Source: JAAELZ01 sp965209105 (GTDB lineage: Bacteria; Pseudomonadota; Gammaproteobacteria; Arenicellales; Poriferihabitantaceae). Taken from it: a DNA stretch of 64,000 nt. The stretch spans positions 336,746 to 400,745 of the forward strand of contig CBDBQB010000033.1 of assembly GCA_965209105.1 (NCBI GenBank). The letters run 5' to 3'. The notes below the pieces were generated by a model. The model worked only from the letters and a program-made list of their open reading frames with translations, was not told the DNA's origin and did not search any database. Positions 46,688 to 56,085 of the stretch are shown piece after piece. The position numbers and the translations under genes are program-made. How positions within the stretch are numbered: the stretch's first letter is position 1; every line of letters starts with the position of its first letter.

Positions 46688-47045
46688 TTATCGTGCGCAA
46701 TTTACCAGCGAGGCGCTTACGGGTGTTCTCAAGGCTCATAACATTCGTATCAGTATGGATGGCAAAGGCGCTTGGAGTGATAATGTGTTTGTTGAACGTT
46801 TATGAAGCAGTGTTAAATATGAGAAAGTTTATCTACAAGCCTTCCAGCCGATGAAAGAAAGCGAAAGACGGTATGGGCGTGTGGATAAACTATTACAACC
46901 AAGAACGGAAACATCAAACCTTGGGGATGGTGTCAGACATGATGTATGGTTCATGTCGTGGCTTCAAACGGGCTACTTAATCAGGTGAAAATAATGCCTA
47001 AGCTACCTGTTCTAAATTTGGGGCTCACTTCTAATTTCGGGGGCT
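46688..47045 (+). pseudogene. Degenerate 3' end of an IS3-family element (transposase remnant)
   Basis: The sequence encodes, with stops and frame changes, a diverged copy of the C-terminal orfB region found intact at 58.5 kb: recognisable are QFTSEA, ISMDGKGAWSDNVFVER and NYYNQERKHQTLGMV. An in-frame TGA replaces the Trp of FVERLW. After the stop near 46979 the terminal sequence also resembles the intact element (CCTAAGCTACCTGTTCTAAA). It is older than the neighbouring fragment at 47329-47597 because it has many substitutions. Confidence 0.75.
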
Positions 47046-47209
47046 AAGGTCACCACGATGAGAACGAAAACGTCATTGTTAATCCGGTTTGTTCAGCATC
47101 ATCCAGTTTTTGATAATTTTCCCTAACCCCTTTAACTGCAATGGGTCGTCGAGCTAATCTGGGTATTTAAGTACAGAGAATACGGTTCTCACTAATAACT
47201 TTAGATCAA

Positions 47210-47328
47210 TATCCCCAGCGCTTGAAGAATGGAGTTTGTGATAGGTTGCATCTTGACTAGATTTAGCCATACCTACAAGGCAGCGCTATGTGATAGGATT
47301 AAACTATTGTATATGAAGAAACTGGATA
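47210..47328 (+). repeat. 119-bp direct repeat, copy 1
   Basis: Identical to 47598-47716. The two copies flank the IS fragment exactly; bases outside differ. Confidence 0.95.
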
Positions 47329-47597
47329 TGGTAGGCGCTTGGCGTGACAATGTGTTTGTTGAACGCTTATGGCGCAGTGTTAAATATGAAGAAGTTTATC
47401 TACAAGCCTACCAATCGATGAAAGAGGCAAAAGACGGTATTGGCGCCTGGATAAACTATTACAACCAAGAACGTAAACATCAAACCTTGGGCATGGTGCC
47501 TGACATGATGTATGATCCATATCGCAGCCTGAAATTGGCTGCATAATCAGGTGAAAATAACTCCTAAGCTACCTGTCCTAAAAAGCGGGTCCACTTC
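47329..47597 (+). mobile_element. 3' terminal fragment of the IS3-family element
   Basis: About 265 bases matching, without a difference I could see, the orfB end of the complete element at 58420-59686. It encodes GAWRDNVFVERLWRSVKYEE through PYRSLKLAA and stop, then the terminal inverted repeat ending GGGTCCACTTC at 47597. The upstream 80 percent of the element is missing. Confidence 0.9.
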
Positions 47598-47716
47598 TAT
47601 CCCCAGCGCTTGAAGAATGGAGTTTGTGATAGGTTGCATCTTGACTAGATTTAGCCATACCTACAAGGCAGCGCTATGTGATAGGATTAAACTATTGTAT
47701 ATGAAGAAACTGGATA
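47598..47716 (+). repeat. 119-bp direct repeat, copy 2
   Basis: Identical to 47210-47328. This copy leads into the S8 protease start codon at 47723, so the repeat probably covers its 5' untranslated region or promoter. Confidence 0.95.
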
Positions 47717-47722
47717 AGGATT

Positions 47723-49446
47723 ATGCTCAGCAAGATTAATGTAGTAGTCGTTGCTGTTCTGTTTAATGTTGCAGGGCTATGTCATGCACAGGAGTTAGTA
47801 TTCCCCTTGAGCACTGCGACATCAACTCCCTTCGCTATAGATTCAAACGAAACGGTTGCCCTATCACAATAGTCTACAAACAGCCACGTCAACGCCAATA
47901 GCTATCACGGAGAAAAAGAAGAAACGCTCTGTTTTAAACTTAGACGGTACCGGAGAGATTTTCTTTCCAAATGACGACGAAGAAGTAAGCTCGATTATCA
48001 TAAAGTTTTATACTGACGCGCGTATCCGTATGCGTAACAAACTACTCAAGCGAGTAGATAAAAAAGACGACGAGTCAATTTCAATCGAAAAATTAAAAAC
48101 CAACTATGATTTAGGACGGCTTAAGGGGTTGTTACGAAAACATGAATTAATAACTAACCGACATTTTGCATCCCTATCAGAGGCATACTTTGATTCTCGT
48201 CAAGAATCAGGAGAGAAAAACAGCGAAAAACTACTTCATAACTTGAATGACTATTATCGGATAGATTTCCCCAGAAGGAACTCTTTTCGACAGCATTAAG
48301 AGCGTACTAAAAAAGTTAAATCGATCAGATATAGTGGAACTCGCGTTTGCGCGCAGAAAAGACGGGATCAAACCAACAGGGTTGCTTAATTATGGTGCTG
48401 GAAAATCTTTTACTAGTGAGCCAGCTGAAGGCGGGGTAAATGCTGAAGCCGCTTGGGCAGTGTATGGCAATAACGCGAAAGGCCTGAATGTCAACGTAGT
48501 AGATATTGATCTCGCGTGGCGATCCTCCCACGTTGATTTTCCAACCAGCTTGTTGGGTTTTGATGCTATTGCTGATCTCGACCTTAAGTCAGACCTCATC
48601 AATCAGCATGCGTTTTATTCAGATTATATTTTAGATCAAGCTTTCGTTTCTCATGGTAATGCAATGGTGGGTATTCTAGCGGCCCCAGACAATGAGTTTG
48701 GCGCAACTGGGATTGCACCACTCGCTACGGTTGGGCTGCAAACCACAGATAGATTAGTTGGCGGTGGGGGAGATGTGTGCGAGGCACTACCATATGCAGT
48801 CACGCGAGCTGGATATGGCGGAATCGTTGTTGTTCCACACGGAGAAACAGCTTTTGGTTATGAGGTTCCAATAGAGTGGGATGCCGCTTGTTATAGCGCA
48901 ATAGAAATTGCTACTGCAAATCGTACGACTGTGGTTTTAGCTGCGGGAAACTCCTCCAGTACAAATTTGGATAACGCTGTATTTGGTGGAGCATTTAATC
49001 GGAATGTGCGGGACTCAGGTTCAATTATTGTGGCCATGTCTTTCATAGATCGTCGTGAGCCATTTCCAGGCACCACCTACGGTAGCCGCATCGATGCTCA
49101 CGCGCCCGGCGCTGATGATTTATATACCCTATATCAGCTAAATACCTATCAAGATTTTGATGGTACCTCTGCTGCCTCTGCTGTAGTCGCAGGCGCATTG
49201 ACGAGCATTCAAGGCATCGCAAAAGCAACCCGTGGAATTACGCTGAGCCCAAATAATTTTCGGAGCTTAATAAATGTCGAAGGCGTGGCACAAACCCATC
49301 AACTAAGTACAGATATAGGTAGGATGCCGGATATTTTAAAAGCAGCTCAAACAGGCATAGCGCGTATATACCCAGTTTATGTGCCGAATCCCAACCCACA
49401 AGCAGCCAGTCTCGTGCCAGCTGTCATGCTTTTACTGGACGATTAG
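47723..49446 (+). CDS. Subtilisin-like (S8) secreted serine protease, two frameshifts
   Basis: ATG 47723 gives a signal peptide (VVVVAVLFNVAGLCHA). An extra C in CCC 47859-47861 and another in CCCC 48269-48272 must be removed to join the prodomain (SSIIIKFYTDARIRMRNKLL) to the catalytic domain. That domain carries the triad: Asp in VVDIDLAW, His in SHGNAMVGILAA, Ser in DGTSAASAVVAGAL, plus the oxyanion Asn in VLAAGNSSS. The C-terminus ends in PNPNPQAASLVPAVMLLLDD, a short hydrophobic tail with two acidic residues. Corrected length is about 573 residues. It probably digests extracellular protein or peptides; it starts just inside the IS boundary. Confidence 0.8.
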
Positions 49447-49449
49447 CTC

Positions 49450-49911
49450 ATGCGTGATACAACTGACAAAAGAGAACAAAAAAGGCGTGTGCTTAAAGTG
49501 CTGCTATCGGCGAGTAGCGTACAACTATGGCTGCCACCTACTGTTGCAATTGTTTCATTGCCATCACACGCGCAAACCACCTGTGACCTATTTTTGGGCC
49601 CTGGATTGCCGATAGATGCACCTTGCGAGGGCGATTTTTTACATATTTACGCAAACTATGCGATTAGCACTTCAATTGAGGGGCTAGAGGTTTTAGATGT
49701 TTATTCGGATAATCCTAATCATACATTAACATGGGTCGTTTTTTCTCATACGACAACTAAGCTAGTTAGAATCAGAATTCGAATAAAAGAACTCAACGCC
49801 ACTTTATGTCAAGCTAACCCAACGGCGAAATTTTCTGCAATCCATTTATCGCCAGCTACAATTTACATCGAAACCTCTTGCGGTACCCTTACCGCGACAA
49901 CAGGACCATGA
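49450..49911 (+). CDS. Small exported protein with twin-Arg-like leader, unknown function
   Basis: A 153-residue protein starting 3 bases after the S8 protease stop, so in one operon. The leader has KRRVLKVLLSASSVQLWLPP followed by VAIVSLPSHAQTTC. The LP-x-HAQT ending of the leader recalls a group of small exported proteobacterial proteins with RR leaders. The mature part is beta-rich with four or five cysteines (CDLFLGPGLPIDAPC, LCQANP, TSCGTL). It may be a partner or inhibitor of the protease, by position only. Confidence 0.6.
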   Translation: MRDTTDKREQKRRVLKVLLSASSVQLWLPPTVAIVSLPSHAQTTCDLFLGPGLPIDAPCEGDFLHIYANYAISTSIEGLEVLDVYSDNPNHTLTWVVFSHTTTKLVRIRIRIKELNATLCQANPTAKFSAIHLSPATIYIETSCGTLTATTGP

Positions 49912-50113
49912 CGTAAGTTCTTATTGTATTTATTGATCTAAGCGATCTAGCCTAGAAATCAATAGCCTAGGTGATGAAACTGGGACCAGTTCGCGGTAAA
50001 AAATTCATGAATCGGGGTTTCGTCACTGGCTCTGATATTTAATGCAGCTTGGTACTATCAGTGTACACTCGGATCGATAGACTGGAGCGTTCTCAATCTT
50101 TGGGCATACATCG

Positions 50114-50389
50114 GTGCTTGCCAAAGCCACTTTGCAATTAGAAAATGATCGGGTCATTGTTACTGAATGGCGATTTGCGCCGGCCGCTGAAACGGGTTGG
50201 CATCGCCACGGTTTTGATTACGTCGTTGTGCCGCAAACAACAGGCTATTTGAGTATCGAAACCGTAGCGGGAAAACAGCGCTCAGCGCTGATCAGTGGGC
50301 AAACATACGCCCGTGCTGCCGGGGTCGAGCATAATGTTATGAACGACAACGAATACGAATTTGTGTTTATCGAGGTAGAATTAAAATGA
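50114..50389 (+). CDS. Small cupin-domain protein
   Basis: A 91-residue single cupin. The motif WHRHGFDYVVVPQTTGYLSI fits cupin motif 1 with metal-binding His residues, and AGVEHNVMNDNEYEFVFIE supplies motif 2. The start is GTG 50114. Its TGA overlaps the ATG of mmsA by four bases, so they are translated together. It may act on or sense an intermediate of the same pathway; no reaction can be named. Confidence 0.7.
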   Translation: MLAKATLQLENDRVIVTEWRFAPAAETGWHRHGFDYVVVPQTTGYLSIETVAGKQRSALISGQTYARAAGVEHNVMNDNEYEFVFIEVELK

Positions 50390-51915
50390 ATCGGACGGAA
50401 AACATGAAAATGAATACGATCCTTAAGCATTATATCAACGGCCAATTTAAAGTGGGCACGAGTGGTCGCTTTGCTGATATTTATGATCCCGCATTGGGTG
50501 TGGTGTCAAAGCAAGTCGCACTGGCTGACGAGCATGAAGTTCAGGCCGCAATTAAATCTGCAAGCGATGCCTTTCCAGCTTGGGCAGCGACTTCACCGAA
50601 CAAACGCGCGCAGGTTATGTTCCGGTTTAGGGAGCTGATTCGAGAAAACTTACCCGAACTGGCTGAGCTCTTATCTGCGGAGCACGGCAAGACCATCGAA
50701 GACGCTAAAGGGTCTGTTACGCGTGGCTTGGAGGTGGTTGAGTTTGCCTGTGGTATTTCTCAATTACTCAAAGGGGAATATTCTTCGGGTGTTGCCCGCG
50801 GTGTGGATGCTTGGAATATGCGCCAGCCCTTGGGCGTTTGCGTGGGCATTACCCCATTTAATTTTCCAGCGATGGTACCGATGTGGATGTTTCCAGTGGC
50901 CATTGCCTGCGGCAATACCTTTGTACTCAAGCCCTCTGAAAAAGATCCTTCTGTTGCGCTTCGTTTGGCCGAGTTGATGACCGAGGCGGGCTTGCCTGAC
51001 GGGGTGTTGAATGTGGTCAACGGCGATAAAGTCGCGGTGGATACGCTACTGAGCGATCCGCGTGTGCAAGCGGTGAGCTTTGTGGGTTCGACATCGATAG
51101 GCGAATATATTTATCAAACTGGCAGCGCCAATGGCAAGCGTGTCCAAGCCTTATGTGGTGCGAAGAATCACATGCTGGTGATGCCCGACGCAGATATTGA
51201 TCAAGTGGTCGATGCAATCATGGGCGCGGCCTATGGCTCAGCTGGCGAACGTTGTATGGCAGTGTCGGTGGTGGTTACAGTGGAAGATGCGACTGCGGAT
51301 GCCATTCTCGAAAAGTTAGTGCCGAGAGTGAAGGCGCTGAAAGTCGGCCCGTATACTGACAACGCGTCTGAAATGGGACCCTTGGTCAGCCCCGAGGCGC
51401 AAACACGCGTAAAAGGATATATCGATCAGGGGGTCAAAGAAGGCGCGGAGTTAGTTTATGACGGTCGTGCAGAAAAAGTAGCGGGTTATGAAAACGGTTG
51501 CTTTGTGGGCGCGACGATATTTGATAAGGTGAGCTCAGATATGAGCATTTACACCGATGAAATATTTGGCCCCGTGTTAAGCATTGTGCGCGCAAACGAT
51601 TATCAAGCGGCGCTAGCTTTAATCAATGACCATGAATATGGAAATGGCACGGCGATATTCACGCGCGATGGCGATTGCGCGCGCGATTTTACCAATAAGG
51701 CCCAAATCGGCATGGTCGGGGTGAACGTACCGATTCCTGTTCCCATGGCTTTTCATAGCTTTGGTGGCTGGAAGCGATCTTTGTTCGGCGATCACGCAAT
51801 CCATGGCCCTGAAGGTGTGCGTTTTTATACGCGCCTCAAAACCGTGACAGCCCGATGGCCATCGGGTGTTCGAGCGGGCGCAGTCTTTAATTTCAAAGAG
51901 GGGGGCGAGCACTGA
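50386..51915 (+). CDS. mmsA: CoA-acylating methylmalonate/malonate-semialdehyde dehydrogenase
   Basis: A 509-residue aldehyde dehydrogenase of the MmsA/IolA type, which converts (methyl)malonate semialdehyde to propionyl- or acetyl-CoA with CO2 release. The N-terminus is LKHYINGQF, the cofactor region GITPFNFPAMVPMWMFPVAI is diagnostic, the nucleotide loop is SFVGSTSIGEYIY, and the catalytic Cys is in GSAGERCMAVSVVV. ATG 50386 overlaps the cupin stop; ATG 50410 is an alternative. In this cluster it may oxidise malonate semialdehyde from beta-alanine. Confidence 0.9.
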   Translation: MNRTENMKMNTILKHYINGQFKVGTSGRFADIYDPALGVVSKQVALADEHEVQAAIKSASDAFPAWAATSPNKRAQVMFRFRELIRENLPELAELLSAEHGKTIEDAKGSVTRGLEVVEFACGISQLLKGEYSSGVARGVDAWNMRQPLGVCVGITPFNFPAMVPMWMFPVAIACGNTFVLKPSEKDPSVALRLAELMTEAGLPDGVLNVVNGDKVAVDTLLSDPRVQAVSFVGSTSIGEYIYQTGSANGKRVQALCGAKNHMLVMPDADIDQVVDAIMGAAYGSAGERCMAVSVVVTVEDATADAILEKLVPRVKALKVGPYTDNASEMGPLVSPEAQTRVKGYIDQGVKEGAELVYDGRAEKVAGYENGCFVGATIFDKVSSDMSIYTDEIFGPVLSIVRANDYQAALALINDHEYGNGTAIFTRDGDCARDFTNKAQIGMVGVNVPIPVPMAFHSFGGWKRSLFGDHAIHGPEGVRFYTRLKTVTARWPSGVRAGAVFNFKEGGEH

Positions 51916-51964
51916 GGGGGCTCTTTTTGAGTAGCGTCTTACGGCTTGAGGCGTCGCACTCTAT

Positions 51965-52954
51965 ATGTCAATCGTAAATACTATTCGCCAAAGCGCGAAG
52001 CAAAATGTCCGACGGGTGGTGCTGCCCGAGGCAAAAGACAGCCGCATATTGAAAGCCGCTATTGAGGTGCATCGATTGCGTATTGCAACCCCGATATTGC
52101 TGGGCAGTCAAACTGAGCTCGAAAACTTGGCAAAGGCACAGGGCTTGAATATAGATGGCCTTGAAATTATCGACGCAAATTCAAAGTTCACTGATGAAAT
52201 GCAGGAATATTTGCTTTCTCGAAAACGCTACGCATCAATGACCAAAGCGGAAATAGAAGAAGCTTTGGGTGATACGCTGGTTCAGGCCTGCTGTTTACTG
52301 TCGATGGGGGCAGTGGATGCCTGTGTCGCGGGTGCAGTCAATACAACGGCTGAAGTGATACGGCGTGGCTTAAGTATTGTAGGTACCGAGGGCGATGGCG
52401 CATTGCTATCGAGCTTTATGTTGATGGAGTTCCCCGAGAGTCAATCACTGGGCTTGCCACATGCCTTATTTGCTGATTGTGCGATCAATATTGACCCGGA
52501 CAGCTCGCAACTCGCACAAATAGCCATTTCAACAACAAGTAATGCTAAAAATTTATTCGGCTTAGACCCCAAAGTTGCGATGCTGTCTTTTTCTACGGCC
52601 GGTACTGCATCGCATCCCATGGTGGAGAAAGTCAAGCAAGCTACAAAGGTGCTCCAAGGAGCATTGCCGAGTTTAAAAGTGATCGGTGAAGTTCAACTTG
52701 ATGCAGCGCTAATGCCAGATGTTCAAGCGCTCAAATTACCCAATGCCGCTTTTCCAGCGCCAGCCAATGTGTTTATTTTTCCGGATTTAAACGCTGCCAA
52801 TATTGGCTATAAAATTGCTGAACGATTTGGGGGTGCGCGGGTTATCGGGCCAATCTTGCAAGGCTTGAATAAACCCCTCAATGATCTTTCCCGCGGGGCG
52901 AATGTGGACTCTATTGTAAATACCATTGCGGTGACCTGTCTACAGTCAAGCTAG
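51965..52954 (+). CDS. pta: Phosphate acetyltransferase (short form)
   Basis: A 329-residue PTA_PTB-fold enzyme without the N-terminal domain of E. coli Pta. Visible are VVLPEAKDSRILKAA, VDACVAGAVNTTAEVIRRGL and PVFIFPDLNAANIGYKI-like NVFIFPDLNAANIGYKIAER. It turns acetyl phosphate, the product of Xsc, into acetyl-CoA. Taurine clusters often carry pta next to xsc, as here. Confidence 0.92.
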   Translation: MSIVNTIRQSAKQNVRRVVLPEAKDSRILKAAIEVHRLRIATPILLGSQTELENLAKAQGLNIDGLEIIDANSKFTDEMQEYLLSRKRYASMTKAEIEEALGDTLVQACCLLSMGAVDACVAGAVNTTAEVIRRGLSIVGTEGDGALLSSFMLMEFPESQSLGLPHALFADCAINIDPDSSQLAQIAISTTSNAKNLFGLDPKVAMLSFSTAGTASHPMVEKVKQATKVLQGALPSLKVIGEVQLDAALMPDVQALKLPNAAFPAPANVFIFPDLNAANIGYKIAERFGGARVIGPILQGLNKPLNDLSRGANVDSIVNTIAVTCLQSS

Positions 52955-53112
52955 CCCTATCTAATCCGCAAACTGGCACGTCTTACAAGGGCGGGCTGGT
53001 ACTATGTGTCGTATTAAGCTGCCGATACGCTTCTCCTGCTTTGATGCTTTCGTCGGAGTCTGCTGGCGTAGTTTGAATATTGCGCCCAATCCAATAGTTT
53101 GAGGTTTGCAAG

Positions 53113-54225
53113 ATGTTAGTCGGGGTTCCAAAAGAAATCAAAAATCACGAGTACCGCGTCGGCATGACGCCCAGCAGTGTTCGTGAAATGGTGCATCATG
53201 GCCATGATGTGATCGTACAGGCCAACGCAGGCGTCGGCATTGGTGCTTCAGACGAGGTTTATCATCAAGCAGGGGCGACGGTGATTGAAACAGCCGAAGA
53301 AATTTTTGCCAAGGCGGAGATGATTGTTAAAGTCAAAGAGCCCCAAGCAAACGAGCGTGCGATGTTGCGCGAAGACCAAATTTTGTACACCTATTTACAT
53401 TTGGCGCCTGATCCAGAACAAACCAAAGATTTAGTCGCGAGCGGCGCTGTGTGCATAGCCTATGAAACGGTGACTTCTGCAAAAGGTGGCTTGCCATTGC
53501 TCGCGCCGATGTCAAAAGTCGCGGGGCGCTTGGCGGTTCAAGCCGGCGCGCATTGCTTGGAACAGCCCAATGGTGGCTTGGGGATGTTGATCGGAGGGGT
53601 GCCCGGCGTTGCGCCCGCAAAAGTGACGATTATCGGCGGCGGCGTGGTGGGTACCCATGCGGCGCAAATTGCGGTTGGAATGGGCGCTGACGTGTGGGTT
53701 TTAGATCGAAATCCTGACGTATTAGAATCACATTGGAAGCAATTTGGCCGCGCGACCAATGCTGTTTTTTCGACTCAAGATGCCTTGGAAGAACATGTGA
53801 TCAGTTCAGAACTGGTGATCGGTGGTGTGCTAATTCCGGGCGCTGAAGCGCCTAAGTTAGTCACACGCGAAATGCTCAAAAAAATGCAGGCGGGTTCGGT
53901 GATTGTGGATGTGGCGATTGACCAAGGCGGTTGTTTTGAAACCTCCCATGCGACCACTCACGCGGATCCGACTTATGTGGTCGAAGACGTGGTGCATTAC
54001 TGCGTGGCAAACATGCCGGGCGCGGTGCCCAAAACCTCGACTTATGCCCTAAACAACGTGACCTTACCGCATGCCTTAGCGTTGGCAGATAAGGGATATA
54101 AACAGGCGCTAAAGGACGACCCGCACTTGTTAAATGGCTTAAACGTTATTCACGGTAAGGTCTGCTACGAGCGAGTTGCCAATGATTTAGGCTACGACTA
54201 CGTCTCGGCCAATGAGCTGATCTAA
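53113..54225 (+). CDS. ald: Alanine dehydrogenase
   Basis: A 370-residue NAD-dependent L-alanine dehydrogenase. The N-terminus MLVGVPKEIKNHEYRVGMTP carries the substrate Arg/Lys, the catalytic His-Asp are in LHLAPDPEQT and VAIDQGGCFETS, and the NAD fold is VTIIGGGVVGTHAAQIAVG. It oxidises the alanine formed by the aminotransferase back to pyruvate and ammonium, making taurine deamination net-oxidative. GAGG lies upstream of the ATG. It is 46 bases before xsc. Confidence 0.95.
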   Translation: MLVGVPKEIKNHEYRVGMTPSSVREMVHHGHDVIVQANAGVGIGASDEVYHQAGATVIETAEEIFAKAEMIVKVKEPQANERAMLREDQILYTYLHLAPDPEQTKDLVASGAVCIAYETVTSAKGGLPLLAPMSKVAGRLAVQAGAHCLEQPNGGLGMLIGGVPGVAPAKVTIIGGGVVGTHAAQIAVGMGADVWVLDRNPDVLESHWKQFGRATNAVFSTQDALEEHVISSELVIGGVLIPGAEAPKLVTREMLKKMQAGSVIVDVAIDQGGCFETSHATTHADPTYVVEDVVHYCVANMPGAVPKTSTYALNNVTLPHALALADKGYKQALKDDPHLLNGLNVIHGKVCYERVANDLGYDYVSANELI

Positions 54226-54270
54226 AATTGCCAACCAAAACGATATTTAAATAATTTTGAGAGAAAGAAC

Positions 54271-56028
54271 ATGCCAAGAATGACCCCAAGTGAAGCCTTT
54301 GTCGAAACCATGGTGGCGAACGAAGTCAAAACGATTTTCGGAATCATGGGTTCCGCCTTTATGGATGCGATGGACATCTTTGAGCCCGCAGGCATTGAAT
54401 TGGTGCCGGTGGTGCATGAGCAAGGTGCTGGACACATGGCAGACGGCTATGCGCGCGTCAGTGGTAAGCATGGCGTGTGTATCGGCCAAAACGGGCCGGG
54501 CATCAGTAATTGCGTGACAGCAATCGCAGCAGCGTATTGGGCGCATACCCCTGTGATTATGATTACGCCAGAATCGGGCACCATGGGCATGGGCTTGGGG
54601 GGTTTTCAAGAGGCCAACCAATTGCCGATGTTTCAGGAACACACAAAATATCAAGGACATGTGAATAATCCTAATCGCATGGCTGAGTTTACTGGCCGCT
54701 GTTTTGATCGTGCGATGTCTGAAATGGGTCCAACCCAACTCAACATACCCCGTGATTATTTTTACGGTGATATTGATGTCGATATTCCTGAGCCGCAGCG
54801 ATTGGATCGCGGTCCGGGTGGTAGTAAGAGCTTGGATGAAGCCGCAGCCTTAATTGCTAAGGCTAAATTCCCGGTGATTATTTCTGGCGGCGGCGTGGTC
54901 ATGGGTGATTCCGTTGAGGAATGTAAGCGCTTAGCCGAGCGATTGGGTGCGCCCGTGGTGAATAGTTATTTGCACAACGATTCGTTTCCAGCCAGCCATC
55001 CTTTATGGGCAGGGCCGCTGGGATATCAGGGATCAAAAGCGGGCATGAAGTTGATTGCGCGCGCGGATGTGGTGGTCGCCTTGGGCACGCGTTTAGGACC
55101 CTTCGGAACCTTGCCGCAACACGATATGGATTACTGGCCCACAGACGCGAAAATTATTCAGATCGATGCGGATAATAAAATGCTTGGCTTGGTTAAGAAA
55201 ATCTCGGTTGGAATCTGCGGAGACGCTGGTGCGGCAGCTGAGGCGATCAGCGATCGTTTAGATGGCATGAAGCTCGTTTGTGATGCCAATAAAGACGAGC
55301 GCGCGACGCAAATTGCTGATGAAAAGGCAGCGTGGGAAAAAGAGCTAAGTGAGTGGATTCATGAGACTGACCCCTACAGCTTAGACATGGTTGAGGAGAA
55401 TAAGGCCTTTGGCTATCCGCATCCTCGTCAAGTTTTGCGTGAGCTTGAAAAGGCGATGCCAGAAGATGTAATGGTCTCGACTGACATCGGAAATATTAAT
55501 TCTGTGGCGAATAGTTATTTACGCTTTGAGAAGCCGAGAAGCTTTTTCGCGGCCATGAGTTGGGGTAACTGCGGTTATGCATTTCCGACCATTATTGGTG
55601 CTAAAAAAGCCGCGCCGCATCGCCCTGCAGTGTCTTATGCAGGTGATGGTGCGTGGGCAATGAGCATGGTCGAAACGATGACGTGTGTGCGGCACAACAT
55701 TCCTGTCACGGCAGTGGTCTTTCATAACAAGCACTGGGGTGCTGAAAAGAAGAACCAAGTTGATTTTTACAGCCGTCGGTTTGTGGCAGCTGAATTGACC
55801 GATCAAAACTTCACCGAAATCGCCAAATCGATGGGCGCAGAAGGCATCACGGTTGAAACCCTAGGCGAGGTCGGGCCAGCGTTGACAAAGGCGATAGATA
55901 TGCAAATGAATGAGGGTAAGACTACTATCATTGAAATCTATTGCACGCGTGAGTTGGGTGATCCCTTCCGTAAAGATGCATTGTCAAAGCCGGTTCGCCA
56001 CCTTACGAAATACAAAGATTACGTCTAA
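54271..56028 (+). CDS. xsc: Sulfoacetaldehyde acetyltransferase
   Basis: A 585-residue thiamine-diphosphate enzyme that cleaves sulfoacetaldehyde with phosphate to acetyl phosphate and sulfite. The catalytic Glu is in VPVVHEQGAGHMADGYARVS, and the ThDP-binding GDG segment is SYAGDGAWAMSMVETM. GIMGSAFMDAMDIFEPAGIE and the KNQVDFYSRRFV segment are characteristic of Xsc rather than acetolactate synthase. GAGAGAAAG precedes the ATG. It is the diagnostic gene of this pathway, with ald and pta upstream. Confidence 0.96.
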   Translation: MPRMTPSEAFVETMVANEVKTIFGIMGSAFMDAMDIFEPAGIELVPVVHEQGAGHMADGYARVSGKHGVCIGQNGPGISNCVTAIAAAYWAHTPVIMITPESGTMGMGLGGFQEANQLPMFQEHTKYQGHVNNPNRMAEFTGRCFDRAMSEMGPTQLNIPRDYFYGDIDVDIPEPQRLDRGPGGSKSLDEAAALIAKAKFPVIISGGGVVMGDSVEECKRLAERLGAPVVNSYLHNDSFPASHPLWAGPLGYQGSKAGMKLIARADVVVALGTRLGPFGTLPQHDMDYWPTDAKIIQIDADNKMLGLVKKISVGICGDAGAAAEAISDRLDGMKLVCDANKDERATQIADEKAAWEKELSEWIHETDPYSLDMVEENKAFGYPHPRQVLRELEKAMPEDVMVSTDIGNINSVANSYLRFEKPRSFFAAMSWGNCGYAFPTIIGAKKAAPHRPAVSYAGDGAWAMSMVETMTCVRHNIPVTAVVFHNKHWGAEKKNQVDFYSRRFVAAELTDQNFTEIAKSMGAEGITVETLGEVGPALTKAIDMQMNEGKTTIIEIYCTRELGDPFRKDALSKPVRHLTKYKDYV

Positions 56029-56085
56029 CGATTAAGAATCGGGTTTCGAGTACGTAAGTTTTAAAGAAGTGCAAGGGAAGCTTAA

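Noticed and set aside
46630..46854. Open frame of 74 residues after tauA
   Set aside because: It is a shifted reading of the decayed transposase remnant; another frame shows the real similarity.
47229..47546. Frame joining the 119-bp repeat to the IS OrfB C-terminus
   Set aside because: It is a chance fusion across the junction; the N-terminal part is the translated repeat and only the last 70 residues are transposase.
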